NCBI GenBank assembly: GCA_024709285.1
Contig: JANJWY010000254.1
Location: 1 to 6,921, forward strand
From: Erysipelotrichaceae bacterium
GTDB lineage: Bacteria > Bacillota_I > Bacilli_A > Erysipelotrichales > Erysipelotrichaceae
DNA: 6,921 bases
Reading direction: 5' to 3'
The notes beneath the pieces are model-generated. The model had not been told where the DNA came from, made no database searches, and was given only the letters and a program-made list of their open reading frames with translations. Position 1 is the stretch's first letter; the number at the start of each line of letters is the position of its first letter. Below, one piece after another: positions 1-5,652 of this stretch. The position numbers were made by a program, and so were the translations under genes.

Positions 1-320
1 AACGGAAAGGCAATATTATCAAAGACATTTTTCTGTTCGAGCAGATGGTATCCCTGAAACACGATGCCCAACTGGCGTCGCATTCGAAGCAGTTCCCTCC
101 CTTTCAGTTGAAACAGATCGACTTCATCCAGCCAAATCGTACCGTCATCAGGTGTTTCGATCAGACTCAAATGACGGATCAGCGTGGACTTTCCTGCGCC
201 ACTTGATCCGATGATGCCCAAAAATTCGCCCTGATCAATCGAAGCGCTGACATTGTTCAATGCAACCAGACGAGTTTGGTCATTTTTGTATGTTTTTGTT
301 AAATTTTCTATTCTGATCAT
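1..320 (-). CDS. metN: Methionine ABC importer ATP-binding protein MetN-like, N-terminal part (runs off left edge)
   Basis: This is the nucleotide-binding subunit of an ABC importer, a cytoplasmic ATPase that energises a membrane permease. Only residues 1-106 are in the window. The Walker A motif GSSGAGKST is at residues 38-46, followed directly by LIR as in MetN proteins. The Q-loop is VFQGYHLL with Gln89, followed by NVFDNIAFP, which resembles the SRTVFDNVALP stretch of MetN. The signature motif, Walker B and the C-terminal ACT-like domain of MetN lie outside the window. The ATG at 318-320 has GGAGG at 326-330, five bases away. It sits directly behind a T-box leader whose specifier reads best as Met, which independently supports methionine (or a methionine precursor) as substrate. 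On ATPase sequence alone, another amino-acid importer (polar amino acid type) is possible. metI and metQ would be expected further left. Confidence 0.8.
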   Translation of the reverse strand, partial: MIRIENLTKTYKNDQTRLVALNNVSASIDQGEFLGIIGSSGAGKSTLIRHLSLIETPDDGTIWLDEVDLFQLKGRELLRMRRQLGIVFQGYHLLEQKNVFDNIAFP

Positions 321-333
321 CGTTACCTCCAAT

Positions 334-363
334 AAAAAAACTCCCATCCGACAAGGACGAGAG
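334..363 (-). terminator. Regulated intrinsic terminator of the T-box leader
   Basis: On the minus strand CUCUCGUCC pairs with GGAUGGGAG as nine uninterrupted base pairs (two of them G-U) around a 5-nt loop UUGUC. Seven U follow (334-340). The 5' arm is the same CUCGUCC segment that builds the antiterminator, so the two folds exclude each other. That is the switching mechanism of T-box leaders. Confidence 0.93.
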
Positions 364-596
364 CGCTCGTGTTACCACCTTTTTTCGCATACCTATCACT
401 AGATACACCTTATCAAGTACGCCGGAATCCGGTATATACTCTATCGCGTTAACGGGCGAATCCGACACAGCCTAAGGGATCCCTTCGGTATGCAACTCCA
501 AGACCATTGTTCAGAAGTTTCCGACTACCCTTTCTCATCATCCGGGCTCTCTGTGAAACTTTCACTTCCTACTTTTTCTCTTCAACGTTTTTACGA
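334..596 (-). promoter_or_regulatory. T-box riboswitch leader, probably tRNA-Met responsive, upstream of metN
   Basis: A leader RNA of about 270 nt whose transcription should stop unless uncharged tRNA binds. Reading the minus strand 5' to 3': AGUAGG (568-573) and GAAC (508-511 region) form the two sides of the specifier loop. AGAGAG is at 547-552 in Stem I. AUG at 505-507 is the candidate specifier, followed by a purine. CCCGUUAACG at 447-456 matches the Stem IIA/B consensus. A possible Stem III is at 398-418. The T-box proper is AGGUGGUAACACGAG at 366-380. The antiterminator pairs AAGG (378-381) with CCUU (353-356) and ACGAG (366-370) with CUCGU (357-361), leaving the 7-nt bulge UGGUAAC. 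The bulge U pairs with discriminator A73, which fits tRNA-Met and argues against an in-register Asn codon (AAU; tRNA-Asn carries G73). It ends just before the metN ribosome binding site. Confidence 0.93.
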
Positions 597-601
597 AAGT
601 A

Positions 602-629
602 ATAATATCATACATGAAATGTTTGTCAA
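602..629 (-). promoter_or_regulatory. Sigma-A type promoter of the metN T-box transcript
   Basis: On the minus strand a perfect -35 box TTGACA (624-629) is followed after 16 bp by TATTAT (602-607), five of six matches to the -10 consensus. The predicted start lies near 595, just 5' of the first conserved T-box elements, as expected for a full-length leader. Confidence 0.8.
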
Positions 630-755
630 TACTAAACTTTACTTTTAATAAATTGAACAGGACAATTGTTTTCATTTACAAAAAAGGTTTTATTCGGATC
701 AAACATGAAACCCTTCACCTGTTTTAGATTGCAGGAAAGTGCGGATGATTCACCT
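630..755. other. Divergent intergenic segment with nothing recognised
   Basis: These bases separate the metN promoter from the Rex-like operators of the flavoenzyme operon. I see no start codon with a ribosome binding site, no RNA gene and no terminator hairpin. The only symmetry noted is an 8-bp palindrome ACAATTGT at 662-669, which is too short to assign. Confidence 0.5.
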
Positions 756-773
756 TTGTTATTTTATTAACAA
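756..773. promoter_or_regulatory. Candidate Rex operator 1 (upstream of -35)
   Basis: The sequence reads TTGTTA, six bases, TAACAA: an inverted repeat matching 13 of the 14 defined bases of the clostridial Rex consensus TTGTTAANNNNTTAACAA. Rex is a repressor that leaves DNA when the NADH/NAD+ ratio rises and is known to control butyrate-forming bcd-etf operons. The site ends five bases before the -35 box of the hydratase-bcd-etfBA operon. That a Rex protein binds here is inferred; no rex gene is in the window. Confidence 0.72.
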
Positions 774-778
774 TACTA

Positions 779-796
779 TTGACATTTATTTCACAA
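779..796. promoter_or_regulatory. Candidate Rex operator 2 overlapping the -35 box
   Basis: The 18 bases begin with TTGACA and end with TTCACAA. Against the Rex consensus TTGTGAANNNNTTCACAA the right half is perfect and the left half keeps TTG and one A, giving 11 of 14 matches. The left half doubles as the -35 box, so binding would block RNA polymerase directly. Its centre is 23 bp from that of the stronger site at 756-773, about two helical turns. The match to TTG is partly explained by the -35 consensus, so this site is less certain than the first. Confidence 0.5.
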
Positions 797-807
797 TAGG
801 TTAAATT
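779..807 (+). promoter_or_regulatory. Promoter of the hydratase-bcd-etfBA operon
   Basis: A perfect -35 box TTGACA (779-784) is followed after 17 bp by TAAATT (802-807), four of six to the -10 consensus; TTAAAT one base earlier is equivalent. Transcription would start near 814. This leaves a leader of about 32 nt before the ATG at 846 and rules out the in-frame ATG at 813 as the translational start. Confidence 0.72.
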
Positions 808-845
808 TAAACATGAAGGTTCATTCATATTGTAAGGAGGTTGCT

Positions 846-1268
846 ATGCAACAAGGAAAAACGATCCATCAATTGACCATCGGTCAAAGTGCAGAATTCT
901 CAAAAATGTTTACATCCGTGGAAGTTGAAAGCTTTGCGCAGGTCAGCGGTGACCACAATCCCGTCCATCTCAACGAAGAGTATGCGGCATCGACCCGTTT
1001 CAAACACCGCATCTGTCACGGACATCTGGTTGCTTCTCTTTTCTCAGCGATCCTGGGTACTGAGCTTCCGGGTGAAGGCTCCATCTATCTGGGTCAATCC
1101 ATCAAGTATTTAAAACCTGTATATCTCAATGATACGATTACCGCAAAAGTGACCGTCATTGAGAAAGATGAAGAAAAAAACCGCGTTAAATTAGAGACGA
1201 CCGCTGTTAATCAAAACGGCGATCTGGTCATTACCGGCATTGCGGAAATCATGCCGCCGCGCAACTGA
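846..1268 (+). CDS. MaoC-like (R)-specific enoyl-CoA hydratase (PhaJ type)
   Basis: A 140-residue single hot-dog-fold protein, the usual size of PhaJ/MaoC monodomain hydratases. Such enzymes reversibly add water to trans-2-enoyl-CoA to give (R)-3-hydroxyacyl-CoA in the cytoplasm. The hydratase-2 motif SGDHNPVHLN carries the catalytic pair Asp36 and His41. The downstream stretch FKHRICHGHLVASLFS (about residues 53-68) is the usual second conserved block. The ATG at 846 is chosen because a perfect AAGGAGG (834-840) lies five bases upstream; the in-frame ATG at 813 coincides with the predicted transcription start and has no ribosome binding site. It is first in an operon with an acyl-CoA dehydrogenase and EtfBA, so it probably makes or consumes the enoyl-CoA (such as crotonyl-CoA) used by that enzyme. 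Chain length and physiological direction cannot be read from the sequence. Confidence 0.87.
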   Translation: MQQGKTIHQLTIGQSAEFSKMFTSVEVESFAQVSGDHNPVHLNEEYAASTRFKHRICHGHLVASLFSAILGTELPGEGSIYLGQSIKYLKPVYLNDTITAKVTVIEKDEEKNRVKLETTAVNQNGDLVITGIAEIMPPRN

Positions 1269-1274
1269 GGTATT

Positions 1275-2402
1275 ATGAACGAAAAACATTTATTACTGAA
1301 AAAACTGTACCAACAGTTCACTGCTGAAATCGTCCGTCCGATCGCCGGATATATTGATGAAGAAGAAGTATTCCCTGTGGAAACTGTTAAAGAAATGGTG
1401 AATGCCCAAATGATGGGCATCCCCTATCCTGTCAAATATGGCGGCAGCGGCGCAGATACTCTCGCCTATGTCTTAGCAGTTGAGGAACTGAGCAAAGCCT
1501 GCGCAACGACCGGCGTCATCCTTTCTGCGCACACTTCCCTTGGCGCACACCCGATTTATGCTTACGGCACGGAAGAACAAAAACAGAAGTATCTTGTTCC
1601 GCTGAACAAAGGCGAAAAACTCGGCGCATTCGCACTGACTGAACCCAATGCCGGAACTGATGCCGCCGGTCAGAAAACGACCGCCATTCTAAAGGACGGT
1701 TACTATGAAATCACCGGTTCAAAGATTTTTATTACCAATGCCGGGTATGCCGATATTTACATCATCTTTGCCATGACGGATATCACCAAAGGAACCAAAG
1801 GCATCACGGCATTCATTCTTGAGAAAGACATGCCCGGATTTACGATTGGTAAAAAAGAGAAGAAACTTGGCATTCGCGGTTCAAGCACGTGTGAACTGAT
1901 GTTTGACAGAGTCAAAGTACCGGTTGAAAACAGACTGGGTGCTGAGGGTAAAGGTTTTGGCATTGCCATGACGACCCTCGATGGCGGTCGCATCGGTATT
2001 GCGGCTCAAGCCTTAGGCATTGCTCAAGGCGCACTGGATGAAGTGGTCGCCTATACCAAAAGCCGCAAGCAATTCAATCGTTCGATCAGTCAGTTTCAAA
2101 ACACGCAGTTTAAATTAGCCGATATGGCTACGCAAATCGAAGCTGCCCGCTGTCTGGTTTACAAAGCTGCGAATGCCAAAGATACGCAAAAGAACTTTTC
2201 AACAGAAGCCGCCATGGCTAAGCTGTTTGCATCAGAAACCGCAATGAACGTGACGACGATGGCCGTACAATTGTATGGCGGTTATGGTTATACCCGTGAG
2301 TATCCGGTCGAACGTATGATGCGCGATGCCAAGATTACTGAAATTTATGAAGGAACATCCGAAGTTCAACGCATGGTCATCAGCGCTTCGGTCTTGAGGT
2401 AA
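1275..2402 (+). CDS. bcd: Short-chain acyl-CoA dehydrogenase, butyryl-CoA dehydrogenase-like
   Basis: A complete FAD-dependent acyl-CoA dehydrogenase of 375 residues, close to the about 380 of clostridial Bcd. The family signature ALTEPNAGTDA is at residues 120-130. Further blocks typical of Bcd follow: ITGSKIFITN, TLDGGRIGIAAQALGIAQGA, LYGGYGYTREYPVERMMRDA, then ITEIYEGTSE, whose Glu359 is the catalytic base. In fermenting Bacillota this enzyme works in the reductive direction, crotonyl-CoA to butyryl-CoA, as a complex with EtfAB. The ATG lies six bases after the hydratase stop, with GAGG (1267-1270) overlapping that stop, so translation is probably coupled. Residual similarity to other short-chain members (2-methyl-branched or acryloyl-CoA reductase types) means the exact substrate is inferred from sequence resemblance and context. 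Confidence 0.9.
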   Translation: MNEKHLLLKKLYQQFTAEIVRPIAGYIDEEEVFPVETVKEMVNAQMMGIPYPVKYGGSGADTLAYVLAVEELSKACATTGVILSAHTSLGAHPIYAYGTEEQKQKYLVPLNKGEKLGAFALTEPNAGTDAAGQKTTAILKDGYYEITGSKIFITNAGYADIYIIFAMTDITKGTKGITAFILEKDMPGFTIGKKEKKLGIRGSSTCELMFDRVKVPVENRLGAEGKGFGIAMTTLDGGRIGIAAQALGIAQGALDEVVAYTKSRKQFNRSISQFQNTQFKLADMATQIEAARCLVYKAANAKDTQKNFSTEAAMAKLFASETAMNVTTMAVQLYGGYGYTREYPVERMMRDAKITEIYEGTSEVQRMVISASVLR

Positions 2403-2406
2403 CACA

Positions 2407-3186
2407 ATGAAAATCGTCGTACTAATGAAACAAGTCCCCAATACCACGGAAATGCTGATTGATAAAGAAACCGGAACGCTGATCCGTACCGGGGTCGATT
2501 CGATCATGAATCCGGATGATACCAGCGCTTTAGAAGCCGCATTGAAAATCAAGCAATCCAACGGTGCCGAAGTCATCGTCATCACCATGGGACCTCCACA
2601 GGCAGCCAACATGCTCAGAGAGTGCTACGGACGCGGGGTGGATCATGCGATATTGATCAGCGATCCTGCTTTCGCCGGTGCAGACACTTGGGCAACATCC
2701 AACACATTGGCCGCCGCCATCAAACGCGTGCAACCGGACTTGATTTTTGCCGGTCGTCAGGCTATCGACGGAGATACCGCACAAGTCGGACCGCAGGTTG
2801 CTGAACGTCTGAATATTCCGCAGATTACCTATGTAAGTAAAATCGTTGAAGTCACTTCGGATTCCATTGTTGTCAAAAAGCACTATGAGGATTTTGATGA
2901 GACGTTGAAAGTCAGCTTCCCTTGCCTGCTGACCACGCTGGAACAATTGGATCATCTGCGCTTTATGAATGTCACTTCCGCATGGCAGGCGTTTGATAAG
3001 CCGATTGAAACCGTCAACAATCAGGTATTGATGCTGGATGCCAAGGACATCGGTTTAAAAGGTTCGCCGACCCAAGTCCGCAAGACCTTTACCCGCCCGG
3101 TCTCCAGTGAGGTCAAACTGATTCACGGCGGCAGTGATGAAGCTGTCAAAGCCATACTGAGCACATTGGCTCCGTATATTCAATAA
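2407..3186 (+). CDS. etfB: Electron transfer flavoprotein subunit beta
   Basis: A 259-residue EtfB/FixA-family protein, the normal length. It opens with MKIVVLMKQVPNT, followed by NPDDTSALEAALKIK and ITMGPP, then FAGADTWATSNTLAAAI. Residues 116-129 read GRQAIDGDTAQVGP. This resembles the version found in bifurcating Etfs of anaerobes, where the subunit binds FAD and NADH, rather than the AMP-binding QAIDDD-type loop of mitochondrial-type Etf. With EtfA it passes electrons between NADH, ferredoxin or flavodoxin and the dehydrogenase encoded just upstream. The ATG is four bases after the bcd stop, with GAGGT (2396-2400) six bases before it. The bifurcating assignment is inference from one motif plus context; the subunit identity is firm. 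Confidence 0.94.
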   Translation: MKIVVLMKQVPNTTEMLIDKETGTLIRTGVDSIMNPDDTSALEAALKIKQSNGAEVIVITMGPPQAANMLRECYGRGVDHAILISDPAFAGADTWATSNTLAAAIKRVQPDLIFAGRQAIDGDTAQVGPQVAERLNIPQITYVSKIVEVTSDSIVVKKHYEDFDETLKVSFPCLLTTLEQLDHLRFMNVTSAWQAFDKPIETVNNQVLMLDAKDIGLKGSPTQVRKTFTRPVSSEVKLIHGGSDEAVKAILSTLAPYIQ

Positions 3187-3197
3187 GGAGAAAATCA

Positions 3198-4199
3198 ATG
3201 ACAAAAGATATCTTCGTGTTTATCGAAACACGCAATAACATCATCGCCGAGGTCAGCCTTCAATTGCTCAGTGAAGCACGCAAACTCAAGGCGCAATACG
3301 CTCAAAAAGGCTTGAATCACCAGGTCGTCGGCGTTTTGCCGGGTTATAACGTCGAAAATCTGCCCGCAACCCTGTTTAATTATGGTGCTGACAAAGTCAT
3401 CCTGTGCCAACACGAGAAACTCAAAGAAGCCACCACTCAGCATACATCAAAAGTACTGAGCGACATTATCCGCGCGTTTGCTCCGGACAGCTTTCTGATC
3501 GGTGCGACCGTCATCGGACGGGATATCGCTCCGCGCGTCGCTGCAAGAGTCGATACCGGATTAACAGCTGATGCAACCATCATTGAAGTTGACATGGCTT
3601 CAGATACCTCTTTGCTTCTGATTACGCGTCCGGCGTTTGGCGGAAATCTGTTCGGTACGATCGTTTGTCCGAATTTCCGTCCGCAGATGGCTACGATTCG
3701 CCCCAATGTGTTTGAAAAAACGGAAATCGAAGCAGAAGCCGGTGAAATCATTCATTTTGAAACAACGTTTGACGAAACGGACTGGGTAGAAATATTGAAG
3801 AGAGAAGTTCAGCAGGCCAAGACCAATGATATTGCCAAAGCACGTATCATTGTTTCTGCCGGACGTTCGATGGCGAAACATCTTGACTTAATCAAAGATT
3901 TTGCACAGACCCTGAATGCGGAAGTCGGAGCATCACGCGGTCTGGTTGAAACCGGTGCCCTTGGAAAAGATGTGCAAGTCGGTCAGACCGGCAAAACGGT
4001 ACGTCCGCTGGTCTATATTGCCTGTGGGATCTCGGGTGCCGTTCAACATACGGCCGGCATGGATAAGGCGGAGTGCATCATCGCAATCAACAGCGACCCC
4101 AATGCTGCCATATTCCAAATCGCTCACGTCGGAATCGTCGGAGACGCTGTATTGATTTTACCGAAACTGAAAGAAGAACTTCAGAAAATCCTTAATTGA
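3198..4199 (+). CDS. etfA: Electron transfer flavoprotein subunit alpha
   Basis: A 333-residue EtfA/FixB-family protein with no extra N-terminal ferredoxin domain. The N-terminal domain (about residues 1-190) resembles EtfB in fold. The C-terminal domain binds the electron-carrying FAD, shown by VGQTGKT at 261-267, the block CGISGAVQHTAGM starting at Cys276, and AINSDPNAAIFQIAHVGIVGD near the end. Two family positions deviate: VSAGRSM (219-225) where most EtfA have VSGGRG, and SRGLVETG (246-253) where many have SRAAVDAG. The flavin-contacting Arg223 and Arg247 are kept. The gene starts 12 nt after the last base of etfB, with TAAGGAG (3184-3190) overlapping the etfB stop. It is the last gene of the operon and is followed by a strong terminator. 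Confidence 0.94.
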   Translation: MTKDIFVFIETRNNIIAEVSLQLLSEARKLKAQYAQKGLNHQVVGVLPGYNVENLPATLFNYGADKVILCQHEKLKEATTQHTSKVLSDIIRAFAPDSFLIGATVIGRDIAPRVAARVDTGLTADATIIEVDMASDTSLLLITRPAFGGNLFGTIVCPNFRPQMATIRPNVFEKTEIEAEAGEIIHFETTFDETDWVEILKREVQQAKTNDIAKARIIVSAGRSMAKHLDLIKDFAQTLNAEVGASRGLVETGALGKDVQVGQTGKTVRPLVYIACGISGAVQHTAGMDKAECIIAINSDPNAAIFQIAHVGIVGDAVLILPKLKEELQKILN

Positions 4200-4210
4200 T
4201 TATGTCACTT

Positions 4211-4236
4211 ACGCGGTCATCGGCCGCGTTTTTTTT
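4211..4236 (+). terminator. Intrinsic terminator of the hydratase-bcd-etfBA operon
   Basis: ACGCGGTC pairs with GGCCGCGT as eight base pairs (one G-U) around the loop ATC, followed by a run of eight T (4229-4236). It begins 11 bases after the etfA stop and closes the operon. Confidence 0.92.
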
Positions 4237-4311
4237 GTTTATCTTGCCCATATGTTTTCTGATGATGTTGTTCAGTCTGTCCAAACTTAATATCGCACTT
4301 GGTAATCTTGC

Positions 4312-4340
4312 TTGTCATTTGCTCTAATTACCCTTAAAAT
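4312..4340 (+). promoter_or_regulatory. Promoter of the OFA-family transporter gene
   Basis: TTGTCA (4312-4317, five of six) and TAAAAT (4335-4340, five of six) are separated by the optimal 17 bp. Transcription would start near 4347, giving a leader of about 38 nt. A bulged 6-bp inverted repeat (CAAGGAA/TTCTTG, 4352-4366) lies in that leader, but is too weak to call as an operator. Confidence 0.72.
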
Positions 4341-4384
4341 AGTGAAAAGTTCAAGGAATTTTCTTGGCTAGAGGAGATATTTGT

Positions 4385-5599
4385 ATGAGGAAACCTGTCA
4401 ACCGCACTTGGATCGTTGTCGGTGCGGTGCTGATTCAGTTGTGTATCGGCGGTATTTACACGTGGAGTCTGTTTAATCAACCGCTTTCAGATGCCTTCGG
4501 ATGGAACAAGTCCGATGTATTTCTGACCTATTCGATTGCCATTTTCGTATTTGCATTTGCGACCATGTTTGCCGGTCGGTTGCAAGACCGGGTAGGACCG
4601 CGCTTGGTAGCCACGTTGGGTATTTTGATGTATGGTGGCGGTTTGATTCTGACTTCGATGATCAGTGAGCTGTGGCAGCTCTATCTTACCTACGGAATCC
4701 TTGCCGGTGCCGGTGTCGGATTCGTTTACGTTTGTCCGCTGTCTACCTTAGTCAAATGGTTTCCTGAGCGCAAAGGTTTGATAACCGGCATTGCGGTGGG
4801 AGCTTTTGGCATGGGCAGCCTGGTATTCAAGTCAGTCATTCAGTATTTTATCGCCACTCAAGGCGTATCTCAGGCATTTTTCGCCTTAGGACTCATAAGC
4901 ACGATCTTGGGTTTGTTTGGTGCATCCCTGTTACGTGTACCGGCGAAAGATCAGACATATAAAACGACATCCTCAACAGTGACGAATCATCAGTTTGCGC
5001 CAAGCCAAATGATCAAAACACGTTCATTTCCTTTGATTTGGATCATGTTTCTGTTTGCCAGTACCAGCGGACTTTTAGTGATCGGCATGGCCAAGGATAT
5101 CGGCGTTCAGCTTGCGGGTCTGAGCGAAGAAGTTGCGGCCAATGCGGTCACGATCATTGCGTTATTTAACGCGGCCGGACGGATCAGCTGGGGCAGCCTT
5201 TCAGACAAGCTTGGGCGGATCCGTGTCGTAACGATGATGTTTTTGATAACGGCAGTCGCAATGAGTGCGTTGAGCATTCTGTCCTTGACGTATGTGTCAT
5301 TTTTCATCGCTCTGGCCGCCATTGCATTCTGTTTTGGCGGATTTCTGGCCGTATTTCCGACCATCACCAACGAATACTTCGGCGTTAAAAATCTCGGAGC
5401 CAACTATGGCATTGTATATCAAGCCTATGGATTGGCAGCACTGGTCGGTCCGCTGATCGTTTCGGCGGTCGGCAGTCTGCAGATGACCTTCCTGATTGCT
5501 GCCGTGCTGGCCGTCATCGGAGCATTGATCACACGGATCACACCGAAAACCGAGACACCGTATGTATCCTCAGACATCTTGACAACACAAAACAATTAA
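4385..5599 (+). CDS. Major facilitator transporter, oxalate/formate antiporter (OFA) family
   Basis: A 404-residue integral membrane protein with about twelve hydrophobic segments, split by a hydrophilic loop around residues 190-215. The first helix, with QLCIGGIYTWSLFNQPL, and the loop 2-3 motif GRLQDRVGPR (64-73) are typical of OFA members such as OxlT and E. coli YhjX. Loop 8-9 repeats the motif as GSLSDKLGR. Arg266 in NAAGRISWG corresponds to the substrate-binding arginine of helix 8 in OxlT by my alignment, whereas Tyr348 in QAYG occupies the place where I expect the helix 11 lysine. The substrate is therefore probably a monocarboxylate or unknown anion rather than oxalate. The start is set at the ATG with GAGGAG (4371-4376) eight bases before it; the in-frame TTG at 4364 is a weaker alternative. 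It has its own promoter and terminator. Confidence 0.87.
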   Translation: MRKPVNRTWIVVGAVLIQLCIGGIYTWSLFNQPLSDAFGWNKSDVFLTYSIAIFVFAFATMFAGRLQDRVGPRLVATLGILMYGGGLILTSMISELWQLYLTYGILAGAGVGFVYVCPLSTLVKWFPERKGLITGIAVGAFGMGSLVFKSVIQYFIATQGVSQAFFALGLISTILGLFGASLLRVPAKDQTYKTTSSTVTNHQFAPSQMIKTRSFPLIWIMFLFASTSGLLVIGMAKDIGVQLAGLSEEVAANAVTIIALFNAAGRISWGSLSDKLGRIRVVTMMFLITAVAMSALSILSLTYVSFFIALAAIAFCFGGFLAVFPTITNEYFGVKNLGANYGIVYQAYGLAALVGPLIVSAVGSLQMTFLIAAVLAVIGALITRITPKTETPYVSSDILTTQNN

Positions 5600-5619
5600 G
5601 GCGGAAATTCCGCCTTTTT
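5598..5619 (+). terminator. Intrinsic terminator of the OFA transporter gene
   Basis: A perfect inverted repeat (AAGGCGGAA, one A, TTCCGCCTT) overlaps the last two bases of the transporter stop codon. It folds as a 7-bp GC-rich stem with a 5-nt loop and runs into five T (5615-5619). Confidence 0.87.
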
Positions 5620-5621
5620 CG

Positions 5622-5646
5622 AAAAAAAAACTCCGGAAATCCGGAG
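5622..5646 (-). terminator. Intrinsic terminator of the PHP phosphatase gene
   Basis: On the minus strand CTCCGG, loop ATTT, CCGGAG (5631-5646) is followed by nine T (5622-5630). The stem begins seven bases after the stop codon of the PHP gene. It lies back to back with the terminator of the convergent transporter gene. Confidence 0.88.
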
Positions 5647-5652
5647 CAATGG

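Noticed and set aside
280..468. Small reverse-strand open frame across the T-box leader
   Set aside because: It overlaps the conserved antiterminator and terminator, runs into metN in another frame and resembles no protein family.
666..681. TTGT...ACAA repeat as a third Rex site
   Set aside because: The half-sites are two bases too close (8 instead of 10 between TTGT and ACAA), and the inner positions do not match.
813..845. In-frame ATG at 813 as start of the hydratase
   Set aside because: It coincides with the predicted transcription start and has no ribosome binding site; ATG 846 has a perfect AAGGAGG five bases upstream and gives the usual family length.
2232..2955. Long reverse-strand open frames opposite bcd and etfB
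   Set aside because: They lie opposite strongly conserved genes, show no family motif and have no Shine-Dalgarno; their length follows from the codon use of the real genes.
4251..4289. Twelve-codon open frame between etfA and the transporter gene
   Set aside because: No ribosome binding site, upstream of the transporter promoter and just after a strong terminator.
4352..4366. CAAGGAA/TTCTTG inverted repeat in the transporter leader as an operator
   Set aside because: Only six pairs with a bulge; such repeats are frequent by chance, and it matches no regulator I recognise.
4364..4384. In-frame TTG at 4364 as start of the transporter
   Set aside because: AAGGA lies upstream, but the ATG at 4385 has a better GAGGAG site, and the extra residues MARGDIC do not look like part of the family N-terminus.
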